A DNA stretch of 64,000 nt from Acidovorax sp. A79. Its GTDB lineage: Bacteria > Pseudomonadota > Gammaproteobacteria > Burkholderiales > Burkholderiaceae_C. Location: positions 2,183,001-2,247,000 of the forward strand of contig NZ_AP028672.1 in NCBI RefSeq assembly GCF_041154505.1, read 5' to 3'. The translations under genes and the position numbers were made by a program. Below, piece after piece: positions 43,863 through 52,315 of the stretch (position 1 is its first letter; each line of letters begins with the position of its first letter). Under the pieces are notes generated by a model, which was given only the letters and a program-made list of their open reading frames with translations, searched no databases and was not told where the DNA came from.

Positions 43863-43994
43863 GGAGGTGTTTTCTTTCTGTGAAGGGACCGGGGCCGCAC
43901 GGGGCGTGGGCCGGCCTGGCAGGTGGCATGTCCGGGATTTTCGCTCAGCGCCGTAGACTGGCACGCGACACAACCCTCCAAGAAGGAGCCTGCA

Positions 43995-44474
43995 ATGTGG
44001 GAAATGAATGTGCCGTGGTGGGAGTTCGTGCTGCGCGGCGTGGTGGTCTATGTCTTTTTGCTGGTGTTCCTGCGCCTGACAGGCAAGCGGCAGACAGGGC
44101 AGTACGCGCCGTTCGACCTCGTGCTGCTGCTGATCCTGTCCAACGCGGTGCAGAACTCGATGAACGCGGGCGACAACTCGCTGGTGGGCGGACTCGTCTC
44201 GGCCACCACGCTCATCGGCTGCCACGTGGTGCTGGCGCAGCTGACGTTCCGCTTCGCGTGGATGGAGCGGCTGATCGACGGCACGCCGCGGGTGCTGGTG
44301 GAGCAGGGACAGGTGAACGCCGACCTCCTGCGCAAGGAGCTGCTTTCACCGGACGACCTCGAGGCCGCGCTGCGCGCCAGCGGATGCCTGCACCTGCACG
44401 AGGTGGAGCGCGCGACCATCGAGACCAATGGGCAGATCACGGTGGTGCTGCGGCGCCGGGGCAGTGGCGGCTGA
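43995..44474 (+). CDS. DUF421 family membrane protein (YetF-like)
   Basis: A 159-residue protein: three N-terminal membrane segments (about residues 8-90) with the conserved RLTGKRQTGQYAPFDLVLLLILSN turn, then a cytoplasmic YetF domain (DGTPRVLVEQGQVNADLLRKELLSPDDLEAALR). Role unknown. An AAGGAG site is well placed. It is divergent from the DUF4197 gene. Confidence 0.87.
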   Translation: MWEMNVPWWEFVLRGVVVYVFLLVFLRLTGKRQTGQYAPFDLVLLLILSNAVQNSMNAGDNSLVGGLVSATTLIGCHVVLAQLTFRFAWMERLIDGTPRVLVEQGQVNADLLRKELLSPDDLEAALRASGCLHLHEVERATIETNGQITVVLRRRGSGG

Positions 44475-44547
44475 AATTCCGCCCGCCCCCCGTCCAGCCG
44501 CCCGGCCGTGCCCACGGGCCGCCACGGCCCGCAGGGAGCACGGGGGT

Positions 44548-45615
44548 TCAGTTCTGGGTGTAGCAGGCCTTGTTCTGGATGGAGATGTCGGCCGAGGCCT
44601 CCACGGCGGCGGCCGAGCCGAACAGGCTGGGGTTCTGGTCGCCCAGCGGGCACAGGTAGGGGCCCTTGCGCGCCCACACGGTGCGCGAGGTCAACCCCGT
44701 GACCTGGGCCCAGCTGCCCCAGAAGGCGGCGAGCGTGGGTGTCGCGCCCGTGCGGTCAAACGTGAAATTGCCCCCATCGCCCCCTTGCCCGCCAATGACC
44801 GCGCCCGCGGCGGTGCAGTTCCCGTCGGAGTAGGTCGCCACGCCCAGGCTGACCGTGGCCCGGGTCTCGCCTTGCCGCACGATGCGCCACAGCGACCGGC
44901 CCCATTGGCCCGGGCCGATGGGCGTGCAACGCTCCTGCTTCCAGTCCCCCTGCGGCAGTGCCACGGCCGTGGCGCAGGCCACCTCCACCGAGCCGACATG
45001 GGCCGAACCCACCGTGCCGCTGCCGTTGCGCACCGCGCAGTTCTGGCCTGCGGGCGGGGTCTTCACCGTGACGGCATAGGGGCTGCCCGTGGCCACCGCC
45101 GTGGAAAACGCGAAGCCGCCGTTGCTGGCCAGGGACAGGTCATCGCCGCCGTTGTTCTGCAGCACCACAGCGCCGCCCGCCAGGCCCGATACCGAGCCCC
45201 CCACCGTGAAGGTGGCCGCCGCCAGGTTCTCGCAGCGCACCTGCACATCGCCCACGTTCGCGGTGGCGGTGCCCGTGCCTTGCGCCACGGCGCAGCGCTG
45301 GCCGCCGGGCTGCGTCCTGACGGTGACGGCATAGGCCACGCCGCGGTCCAGCCGGGCCGCGAACACAAAACCGCCGTTGGCGTTCACGGCCAGGTCATCG
45401 CCGCCATTGTTCTGCAGGGTCAGCGCCTTGCCGGCGCCCAGGCCGACCACGGAGCCCCCCACGGTGAAGGCCCCGGCCGTGGGCGGGGGCGTGGTGCCGC
45501 CGTCGCCATCGCCGCCCCCGCAGCCCGCCAGCAACACCGCGGCCAGCCCAAGAGGGGCCCAGCGGACTGCGGGCCGTGCGTGGTGCCGGGTGAACTTTGC
45601 GCTTGTGGGGGTCAT
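44548..45615 (-). CDS. Lipoprotein with two beta-rich repeats
   Basis: A 355-residue lipoprotein (APLGLAAVLLAGC then GGGDGDGG). Residues about 49-131 and 135-215 are two copies of one module: TVGGSV.GL.G..LTLQNNGGDDL, a strand-rich middle, YAVTV.T.P.GQ.CAV..G.GT and a final VGxVxVxC, each ending in a cysteine. The C-terminal 140 residues form a separate domain with several cysteines. This module is common in bacterial surface proteins, but I know no function for it. It is divergent from a two-component system with a palindrome in between. Confidence 0.78.
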   Translation of the reverse strand: MTPTSAKFTRHHARPAVRWAPLGLAAVLLAGCGGGDGDGGTTPPPTAGAFTVGGSVVGLGAGKALTLQNNGGDDLAVNANGGFVFAARLDRGVAYAVTVRTQPGGQRCAVAQGTGTATANVGDVQVRCENLAAATFTVGGSVSGLAGGAVVLQNNGGDDLSLASNGGFAFSTAVATGSPYAVTVKTPPAGQNCAVRNGSGTVGSAHVGSVEVACATAVALPQGDWKQERCTPIGPGQWGRSLWRIVRQGETRATVSLGVATYSDGNCTAAGAVIGGQGGDGGNFTFDRTGATPTLAAFWGSWAQVTGLTSRTVWARKGPYLCPLGDQNPSLFGSAAAVEASADISIQNKACYTQN

Positions 45616-45689
45616 GAACGGAAACCTCCTGGGTGGTGAATGAATGGGTGAAAGAGGGGCGGATTCTGTGCGGCACGCCGCCCGCCGCA

Positions 45690-45711
45690 AAACCCTACCG
45701 AGGTAGGGTTT
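45690..45711. promoter_or_regulatory. Perfect 10+10 palindrome, candidate response-regulator site
   Basis: AAACCCTACC and GGTAGGGTTT are exact reverse complements separated by GA. The site lies in the 183-bp spacer between the lipoprotein gene (start 45615) and the LuxR-type response regulator (start 45799). An inverted repeat of this size fits a dimeric NarL/LuxR-type regulator. No T-run follows, and it is upstream of both genes, so it is not a terminator. Confidence 0.55.
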
Positions 45712-45798
45712 GCGCGCCGCCCCTTCCGGTCCACACTTGGCAGAATTTGCTTTGCTGCGGCATCCTGGCGCCCGGCGCCGCAGCGCCCCCCGGCCCCC

Positions 45799-46452
45799 AT
45801 GTCACCCTATGCACTCATCCTGGACGACCACCCGCTGGTAGCACGCGGCGTGGCCGAATTCCTGCGCTTGCGCCTGCCCTACCTGGAGGTGGCCGTGGCC
45901 GGGTGCGCCGATGACTTTCTGCCGCTGGTGGCCACGCGGGGTGCCCCCGCCATCGCGCTCGTCGACTTCTGGCTGGCCGAAGGTGCCGCGCTGGGCCTGA
46001 TCGCGCTGGTGCGCGAGCACTGCCCCGGCACCGCGCTGGCGGTCGTCAGCGGCGACGACGACCCGGCCATGATGGAGCGCGTGCGCCAGGCGGGCGCGCA
46101 CGGCTTCATCCACAAGCAGACTCCGCCAGAGATCTTCGCCCAGGCGGTGGAGGCCCTGCTGGGCGGCCTGGCCTGGTTTGTGCCCGCCCCCCCCGGCAAC
46201 CAGCCCCCGCGCAGCCGCGACCTGCCGGTCACGCCTGCCGAACTGGGCCTGTCGGTGCGCCAGGGCGAAATCCTGGCGCTGGTGCTGCAGGGGCTGCCCA
46301 ACAAGCGCATCGCGCTGCAGTACGACCTGTCGGAGAGCACGGTCAAGGAGCACATGAGCGCCATCCTCCTGCGCCTGGGCGCACGCACCCGCGTGGAGGC
46401 CATCACGGGACTGCGCGGGCGCCGGCTGGTCCTGCCCGATCCACCCGCCTGA
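45799..46452 (+). CDS. Response regulator, NarL/LuxR type
   Basis: A 217-residue response regulator: receiver domain in residues 1-120 with acidic Asp9/Asp10, phosphoacceptor Asp56 (ALVDFWL) and Lys in HKQTPPE, and a LuxR helix-turn-helix in 150-210 (LSVRQGEILALVLQGLPNKRIA, SESTVKEHMSAIL). It precedes a hybrid histidine kinase, its probable partner. A perfect palindrome lies about 90 bp upstream of the start. Confidence 0.92.
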   Translation: MSPYALILDDHPLVARGVAEFLRLRLPYLEVAVAGCADDFLPLVATRGAPAIALVDFWLAEGAALGLIALVREHCPGTALAVVSGDDDPAMMERVRQAGAHGFIHKQTPPEIFAQAVEALLGGLAWFVPAPPGNQPPRSRDLPVTPAELGLSVRQGEILALVLQGLPNKRIALQYDLSESTVKEHMSAILLRLGARTRVEAITGLRGRRLVLPDPPA

Positions 46453-46473
46453 ACACCGGCCCGCCCGCGCCCC

Positions 46474-46668
46474 ATGCCACTCCAGTTCTTGCCGCGCCGC
46501 TGGTTTCCCCACCCCCATCCCCGCGCCGGCACCGGACCGGGCGAGCGCGGCCAGGTGCGCATCCCGGCCTGGACCGCGGTCCACGCCCGCGCGGCCCTGG
46601 GCATGTGGCGGCAGGTGCGCCGGCTGCGGCGCCGCCGGGAGGCGGCGGCCACCTTCGCAGGCACATGA
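46474..46668 (+). CDS. Small basic hypothetical protein between regulator and kinase
   Basis: A 64-codon frame 21 bp after the response regulator stop; its TGA overlaps the kinase ATG as ATGA. The product is Arg/Pro-rich (RRWFPHPHPRAG...RQVRRLRRRREAA). By my count about nine of ten codons end in G or C while second positions are much lower, the pattern of genuine genes here. There is no good ribosome binding site, so this remains a candidate. Confidence 0.38.
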   Translation: MPLQFLPRRWFPHPHPRAGTGPGERGQVRIPAWTAVHARAALGMWRQVRRLRRRREAAATFAGT

Positions 46669-48479
46669 CGCCCAACACCAAGGCCCCGGGCCACGCGCAC
46701 GGCGCGCCCAGCGCACAAGGCTGGCTGCTGCTGCTCGAAGCCTCTTTTGCGCGCCTGCGGCTGGGCATGTCGGTCATGCCCGCCATGGGGCTGCTGTTTG
46801 GCCTGCTGCTGGGCTGGCAGGGTGGGCAGGCCATGCCGCTGCTGGCGTGGGGAGGCGCATACCTGCCCGTGTTGCTGTTCGTGGGGTGGGGCCACCGGCA
46901 GTACCGGCGCGAACGCGCCTTGCGGCCGCCCGAAGCCCTGCTGCCCCCCTGGACCCGCCGCGTGTGCTACCTGGCCCTGGTGCACGGGGTAGGTGTTTCA
47001 CTCTCGATAGCGTTGTCGCTGGGCCACGCCAGCTACGAATTCATGCTGTTGCTGCATATCACGCTGGCGGGCATTCTGGCCGCCAACGCAGCGCAGATGA
47101 CCGCCACGCTCGCTGTCTACCGCATGTATTTCGTGGGTGCGGTGGGTGGGCTGGCGATGATCCCCTGGGCGTTTCCGGCGCAGTGGCCGTTTGTACTGCC
47201 CATGACGCTGGTGATGGCCGCCGTGATCTACCGCAGCGCCATGAACTCGCACCGGTTCTTCGTGCGCCAGGTGGTGCTGGAAGAGCGCAGCCGCGACCTG
47301 GCCGAGCGCTACCGCGAGGCCAGCGACGCGGCCGAAGCCGCGCTGGCCGAGAAGAACCGGTTTCTGAGCACCGCCGCCCACGACCTGCGCCAGCCCGTGC
47401 ACGCCATGGCGTTGCTGGCCGAAGCCATTGCGCTGCAGGGCCAGGACCACCCGCACATCGGCCCCTTGCTGGGCCAGTGGCGGCTGAGCATGCACTCGCT
47501 CAGCCAGATGTTCGACGCCCTGCTCGACCTGTCGCGCATCGAATCAGGCACGGTGGAGCTGCGGCCCGCGCCCGTGCCGCTGGCCCACCTGTTCGACGAC
47601 CTGCGCCACCAGTTCGTCACCGAAGCCACCGCGCGCGGGCTGGCCCTGCGCATGCGCCCGCCCCCGGCGCACGCCACGGTGCTGGCCGACCCCGCGCTGG
47701 TGCGGCAGTCGCTGGCCAACCTGGTGCACAACGCCTTGCGCTACACACTGCGGGGCGGGGTGCTGGTGGGCGCACGGCAGCGCGGTGGCCACTGGCGGCT
47801 GGAGGTGTGGGACACCGGCGAAGGCGTGGCACCACAGGAGCAGGCCGCCATCTACCAGGCCTTCTACCGCCCGCAGAGCGCGGGGCACCTCCACCGCGAA
47901 GGCCACGGCCTGGGGCTGGCCGTGGTGGCGCGCTGCGTGGCGCTGATGGGTGCACGCCAGGGCATGGCCTCGCGTCCGGGGCGGGGGTCGTGTTTCTGGA
48001 TCGAGCTGCCGGCCACGGCCGCGCCTGCGCTGGCGCCCGACGCACGTGGCACCGCCGCGCCACGCACCTGGCCCCGCCTGCAGGGCCGGTGCCTGGTGCT
48101 GGACGACGATCCCCACGTGCTGCGGGCCTGGGCCATGCTGGCGCAGGCCTGGGGCATCGAAGTGCGACTGGCCAGCGATGCGCGCGAGGCGCTTTCACAC
48201 CTCGATGCAGGCTTCGTGCCACACGCCATCCTGTGCGACCAGCAGTTGCGCTCCGGCGAGAGTGGTTTCGATGTGCTGCAGATGCTGCTGGCGCAGTGCC
48301 CCGGCGCCCGGGGCGCCATGGTGAGCGGCGAGTTTGATGCCCTCGAACTGCATGAAGCGCAGGAGCAGGGCTACCTCGTGCTGAAAAAACCGATGGATGC
48401 GGGCGCGCTGCATGCGGTGCTGGAGCGATGGCTGGACACGCCGTCCGATGAGCCAACGGCGCCGGCCGTCGGCCCGTGA
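46665..48479 (+). CDS. Hybrid sensor histidine kinase with C-terminal receiver
   Basis: A 604-residue membrane kinase. Residues about 35-190 hold some six membrane segments with no large periplasmic domain, so the signal may be membrane-borne. The HisKA motif STAAHDLRQPVHAMALLAEA has His239; the ATPase domain includes NLVHNALRYT, DTGEGV and GHGLGLAVVARC. A receiver domain at about 480-600 has Asp525 (ILCDQQL) and a Lys in LKKPMD. The DLRQPVHA subtype is typical of kinases paired with NarL-type regulators. I start at MTPNTK; the frame is open 20 codons upstream. Confidence 0.9.
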   Translation: MTPNTKAPGHAHGAPSAQGWLLLLEASFARLRLGMSVMPAMGLLFGLLLGWQGGQAMPLLAWGGAYLPVLLFVGWGHRQYRRERALRPPEALLPPWTRRVCYLALVHGVGVSLSIALSLGHASYEFMLLLHITLAGILAANAAQMTATLAVYRMYFVGAVGGLAMIPWAFPAQWPFVLPMTLVMAAVIYRSAMNSHRFFVRQVVLEERSRDLAERYREASDAAEAALAEKNRFLSTAAHDLRQPVHAMALLAEAIALQGQDHPHIGPLLGQWRLSMHSLSQMFDALLDLSRIESGTVELRPAPVPLAHLFDDLRHQFVTEATARGLALRMRPPPAHATVLADPALVRQSLANLVHNALRYTLRGGVLVGARQRGGHWRLEVWDTGEGVAPQEQAAIYQAFYRPQSAGHLHREGHGLGLAVVARCVALMGARQGMASRPGRGSCFWIELPATAAPALAPDARGTAAPRTWPRLQGRCLVLDDDPHVLRAWAMLAQAWGIEVRLASDAREALSHLDAGFVPHAILCDQQLRSGESGFDVLQMLLAQCPGARGAMVSGEFDALELHEAQEQGYLVLKKPMDAGALHAVLERWLDTPSDEPTAPAVGP

Positions 48480-48568
48480 TGCGCGGCATGCGCAGGTCCC
48501 TCTAACATGCGCGGCAAAGACCGGCGCCCACCGCGCGCTGGCAGCCAGACGTCCGAGGGAGCCACGCC

Positions 48569-49759
48569 ATGAACACTACCCAGACCGCCGCCCAGGAATT
48601 CCAGCCACGCTGGCTGTACCAGGCCAGCGACGGAAAAGGCCGCCCCATAGAGGGCTTTGTCCACGCCAAGACCGCCGAAGAGGCCTTGCAGGCCATTGCG
48701 GCGATACAGCCTCCACTGAGCCATATCCAGCTCCACACCTCAGGGCTGTACGCCCGCGCCATGACCGAAATGGCAGACGATGTGCTGGGACCTCTGGATG
48801 TGAAGGCACTGCGCCAGCTCGCGCGGGACCAGATCGAGGCCCTGGAACGCCCGGGCCTGTCTACCACGTTGCGCCAGTTGCTGCGCAACAACCGCACCTG
48901 GCTGCTGGTCTGCGCCGCATTGCTGGCCGTGGCCCTGTGGCGCCAGTGGAGTCCCTGGGCGGTGGGCAGCCTGATCGTGGCAATGCTGGTGCCCTTTGCC
49001 CTGTTTGCCTACATGCACCGGTTCCAGCGCATGTACCAGCAGGTGCTTCAAGCACACGCCACGGGCGATGTCCCGCGCCTGGAAGTGCTGGCACAGCGGC
49101 TGGCCCGCTCCGCCGAGCGCCACCGGTTCCTGCGTCAGCCCGCGTGGGATGCGGCTGTGCGCGTGGCGTGGTTTGAGGCGCGCGCCGAAGGCGTGGACTC
49201 GGTGCTCCTGCGCCTGCGCATCCATCCCATGCGCCCACCGGAAGAAGACGAGTTTCTGGCTCGCACCTATACCCTGCCGCTGGCCACGGGCGACCACGCC
49301 GGCTTTACGGCGCGCTTGCGGGAACTGATCGCCTCGCGCCCCGCAGAGCCTACGCTGCAGCTGGATCTTGCCCTGGGGGAAGCACGCGCAGGCCACACGG
49401 AAGAGGCCGCTCGCCTGCTGGGCGCACTGCAGTCCGCGCTGTTGCCGCCCCATGGGCAGGCGTTCATCGACTGGGTGCAGGGCCTCGTCGCGCTGCGCAA
49501 CCCGGCCCTGGCTGGCGAGGCCGCGAGTCTCCTGGGCAAAGCCTGCGGGCAGTTCCTTGGGTTGGTGCGCACGGCCCCGGGTGCATGGCCTTCCCTGGCC
49601 GTCTGCACCTGCGACTACGCGCTGGCCCTGGCGTGGAGCGGGCGCACTGAAGCGGCACTCGCGGCGTTTGCCAGCGTCCACCCCGTGGCCCGGCACCATG
49701 CCGAGCCCGAGCGGCTGGCCCTGCTGCAGCGCGAGTTACGTCAAGCCAGCGCGCGCTGA
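48569..49759 (+). CDS. Hypothetical membrane protein with helical-repeat C-terminus
   Basis: A 396-residue protein I do not recognise. The N-terminal 100 residues begin with a short segment (WLYQASDGKGRPIEGFVHAKTAEEALQ) like those of type II secretion/pilus assembly inner-membrane proteins; two membrane helices follow (about 107-122 and 129-145). The rest is helical with TPR-like segments (EPTLQLDLALGEARAGHTEEAARLLGAL). The last 19 bases overlap the convergent acyl-CoA dehydrogenase gene. Confidence 0.65.
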   Translation: MNTTQTAAQEFQPRWLYQASDGKGRPIEGFVHAKTAEEALQAIAAIQPPLSHIQLHTSGLYARAMTEMADDVLGPLDVKALRQLARDQIEALERPGLSTTLRQLLRNNRTWLLVCAALLAVALWRQWSPWAVGSLIVAMLVPFALFAYMHRFQRMYQQVLQAHATGDVPRLEVLAQRLARSAERHRFLRQPAWDAAVRVAWFEARAEGVDSVLLRLRIHPMRPPEEDEFLARTYTLPLATGDHAGFTARLRELIASRPAEPTLQLDLALGEARAGHTEEAARLLGALQSALLPPHGQAFIDWVQGLVALRNPALAGEAASLLGKACGQFLGLVRTAPGAWPSLAVCTCDYALALAWSGRTEAALAAFASVHPVARHHAEPERLALLQRELRQASAR

Positions 49760-50871
49760 ATGATGATCTTCTGCACGTCGCTCGTGCCTTCGTAGATCTG
49801 GCACACGCGCACGTCGCGGTAGATGCGCTCCACCGGGAAGTCGTTCACCACGCCGTAGCCGCCCAGCGTCTGGATGGCGGCGCTGCACACGCGTTCGGCC
49901 ATCTCGCTGGCGAACAGCTTGGCCATGGCGGCTTCCTTCAGGCAGGGCCGGCCCGCATCGCGCAGCGCGGCGGCGTGCCAGATGAGCTGGCGCGCGGCCT
50001 CGATCTGCGTGGCGCAATCGGCCAGGCGAAAGCCCACGGCCTGGTGGTTGAAGATGGCGGTGCCGAAGCTCTCGCGCTCTTTCGAATACGCCAGCGCCGC
50101 GTCGAAGGCACTGCGTGCCATGCCCACGCTTTGCGCGGCGATGCCGATGCGGCCGCCCTCGAGCGCGCCGAGGGCGATCTTGTAGCCCTCGCCTTCCGCG
50201 CCGATCAGGTTTTCGGCCGGAATGCGGCAGTGGTCGAAGTTGATCTGCGCGGTGTCGCTGCTGTGCTGGCCCAGCTTGTCTTCGAGCCGCGCGACCACGT
50301 AGCCCGGGTTGCTGGTGGGCACGAGGAAGGCGCTCATGCCCTTCTTGCCCGCGCCCTTGTCGGTGACGGCGATGACGATGGCCACGTGGCCGTTCTTGCC
50401 GCTGGTGATGAACTGCTTGACGCCGTTGATCACGTATTCATCGCCCTGCTTCACCGCCGTGGTGCGCAGTGCGGACGCGTCGGAGCCCACATGCGGCTCG
50501 GTCAGGCAGAACGCGCCCAGCATCTCGCCACGGGCCAGCGGCGTGAGCCAGTCGCGCTTTTGCTGGGCGTTGCCGTAGCGCATGAGGATGGCGTTGACCG
50601 GGCAGTTGGTCACGCTGATGGCGGTGCTGGTGCCGCCGTCGCCGGCCGCGATCTCTTCAAGCACCAGCGCGAGGGTGACGTAGTCGAGGTGTGCGCCGCC
50701 AAATTCTTCGGGCACGCAGATGCCATACGCGCCCAGCGCGGCCAGGCCCTGGTGCGCCTCCTTGGGGAAGTGGTGTTCCTTGTCCCAGCGCGCGGCGTGG
50801 GGCCACAGCTGTTCCTGCGCGAAGTCGCGCACCGCGTCGCGGATCATTTCCTGGTCTTGGGTCAGCAGCAT
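49741..50871 (-). CDS. Acyl-CoA dehydrogenase
   Basis: A 376-residue FAD-dependent acyl-CoA dehydrogenase: [22 protein letters not shown] start, FCLTEPHVGSDASAL (flavin site), FITSGKNGHVAIV, and the catalytic-glutamate segment CQIYEGTSDVQKIII near the C-terminus. The Glu position is that of short/medium-chain enzymes, unlike the isovaleryl-CoA enzyme at 57217. Substrate unknown. Convergent overlap with the preceding gene by 19 bp. Confidence 0.92.
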   Translation of the reverse strand: MLLTQDQEMIRDAVRDFAQEQLWPHAARWDKEHHFPKEAHQGLAALGAYGICVPEEFGGAHLDYVTLALVLEEIAAGDGGTSTAISVTNCPVNAILMRYGNAQQKRDWLTPLARGEMLGAFCLTEPHVGSDASALRTTAVKQGDEYVINGVKQFITSGKNGHVAIVIAVTDKGAGKKGMSAFLVPTSNPGYVVARLEDKLGQHSSDTAQINFDHCRIPAENLIGAEGEGYKIALGALEGGRIGIAAQSVGMARSAFDAALAYSKERESFGTAIFNHQAVGFRLADCATQIEAARQLIWHAAALRDAGRPCLKEAAMAKLFASEMAERVCSAAIQTLGGYGVVNDFPVERIYRDVRVCQIYEGTSDVQKIIIQRALA

Positions 50872-50913
50872 CGGGGTTGTCTCCAGAAGTCGTTGTGGGT
50901 TCGGTCGAAAGGG

Positions 50914-51582
50914 TTACCAGTGGGTGGCGCGGCGGCCGTCGTGGTGCAGCAGGCGGCCCTTGTCGGCGGCGGTGACGCCCGCCACGGTGGCGCGCAGGCC
51001 GCGCACGCTGTCCTGCACCGTCAGCGCGGCGCCTTCGCCGCCCATGTCGGTCTGCACCCAGCCGGGGTCGATGGTGATGAGCGTGGCGCCTGGGTAGTCA
51101 TGCTGGGCCGCGGCCACCGCCATGTTCAGCGCCGCCTTGCTGGTGCGATACAGCCAGGAGCCGCTGCCCGGCACGCTGCCAATCTGCGACATGGACGAGG
51201 ACAGGAACGCGAACACGCCCTGCGCGTCGGCCACCAGGGGCGCGACCTGCGGCAGCGCCTGCATGGCGCCCAGCACGTTGGTGTGCATGACGGCGTCGAA
51301 GTCCTGCTGCGTGGGCGGCGTGAGCGCGTTGGGACGGCGGATGACGCCCGCCACGTACCAGGCGGTCTCGATCTTTTCGCCGTCCAGTTGCCAGGCCAGC
51401 GCGCTCACACTGGCGGGGTTGGCCACGTCCACGGTGAGCACCTCGGCGCCCAGGGCCTGCACCCGTTCGCGGCCCGCGTCGTCGCGCACGGTGGCGATCA
51501 CGCGGCGGCCCGCCTCGGCGTACTGGCGCACCAGCTCCAGACCGATGCCGCGCGATGCGCCGATGACAAGTATGGATTTCAT
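50914..51582 (-). CDS. Short-chain dehydrogenase/reductase
   Basis: A 222-residue SDR with the cofactor motif GASRGIG at residues 8-14, Ser-rich SSSMSQIG and YRTSKAAL (Tyr and Lys of the active site). Substrate unknown. It lies 42 bp upstream of the acyl-CoA dehydrogenase on the same strand. Repeat copy B fills its upstream region, so its promoter may lie within or beyond the repeat. Confidence 0.87.
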   Translation of the reverse strand: MKSILVIGASRGIGLELVRQYAEAGRRVIATVRDDAGRERVQALGAEVLTVDVANPASVSALAWQLDGEKIETAWYVAGVIRRPNALTPPTQQDFDAVMHTNVLGAMQALPQVAPLVADAQGVFAFLSSSMSQIGSVPGSGSWLYRTSKAALNMAVAAAQHDYPGATLITIDPGWVQTDMGGEGAALTVQDSVRGLRATVAGVTAADKGRLLHHDGRRATHW

Positions 51583-51609
51583 GGTTGAAATTTGGATTGA
51601 ATTGGGCCC

Positions 51610-51655
51610 TGGCGCCTATGTATCAAGCGCCAATAGCTATCAAAATAGTAGCAAT
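51610..51655. repeat. Short dispersed repeat, copy B (intergenic)
   Basis: TGGCGCC, TATCAAGCGCCAATAGCTAT and CAAAATAGTAGCAAT: the clearest copy together with copy A (6121). It occupies the gap between the PPOX gene stop (51670) and the SDR start (51582); the flanking bases 51583-51609 (GAAATTTGGATTGAATTGG) may also belong to it. Confidence 0.75.
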
Positions 51656-51669
51656 CACTCTCAACACCC

Positions 51670-52302
51670 TCAGGCGTCGCCGAGCTGCTGCTCCTGCGCC
51701 AGTTGGGCGCGGTAGCGCTGCAGCATCGCCACTTGCGACTCAGGCTCGGTGGCGAGGCCCATCTGGTCGTGGATCATCTGGCCCATCGTGGGCAGCGCGG
51801 CGCGGTCCACCTGCGCATCGGCGGACCACAGCCGCGAGCGCATGAAGGCCTTGGAGCAGTGCAGATACGCCTCGGCCACGCGCACTTCGATCACCATCTT
51901 TGGGCGCTGGCGCCCGGCCGTGAAGAAGTCCGTGTACAGCGCCTCGTCGCGCAGGCGCGCGGTGCCGTTCACCCGCAGGGTTTCGTCCACGCCCGGAATC
52001 ATGAACAGCAGGCCGATGCGCGGGTCATCGAGCAGGTTGGTCAGGGTGTCGAGCCGGTTGTTGCCCCCCGCGTCGGGCAGCAGCAGGGTGTGCGCATCGG
52101 GCGACTTCACGAAACCGGGCGCACCGCCGCGCGGCGAGGCATCGAGCAATGCGCCATGGAGACCACCACTGGCCACCACGCAGAACGGCGACAGGGCAAT
52201 GAAGCGCTGGCAGTGCGCATCCAGCTGCGGTTGCTGCTTGTGCAGGGCCCGCTCGCTTGGGGCGGCATACAGGGCGCGCAGCTGCTCGGTGGTTTCGATC
52301 AT
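51670..52302 (-). CDS. Pyridoxamine 5'-phosphate oxidase-like FMN-binding protein
   Basis: A 210-residue flavin-binding split-barrel protein: FCVVASGGLHGALLDASPRGGAPGFV and LLLPDAGGNNRLDTLTNLLDDPRIGLLFMIPGVDETLRVNGTA are typical of the MSMEG_1061-type PPOX subgroup. Function unknown, probably an FMN-dependent reductase. Precedes the SDR on the same strand; follows the DUF695-like gene by 13 bp. Confidence 0.85.
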   Translation of the reverse strand: MIETTEQLRALYAAPSERALHKQQPQLDAHCQRFIALSPFCVVASGGLHGALLDASPRGGAPGFVKSPDAHTLLLPDAGGNNRLDTLTNLLDDPRIGLLFMIPGVDETLRVNGTARLRDEALYTDFFTAGRQRPKMVIEVRVAEAYLHCSKAFMRSRLWSADAQVDRAALPTMGQMIHDQMGLATEPESQVAMLQRYRAQLAQEQQLGDA

Positions 52303-52315
52303 GGTCGCGTCCAGG

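Noticed and set aside
45690..45711. Palindrome read as a transcription terminator
   Set aside because: It lies upstream of both divergent genes and no T-run follows on either side; an operator is more likely.
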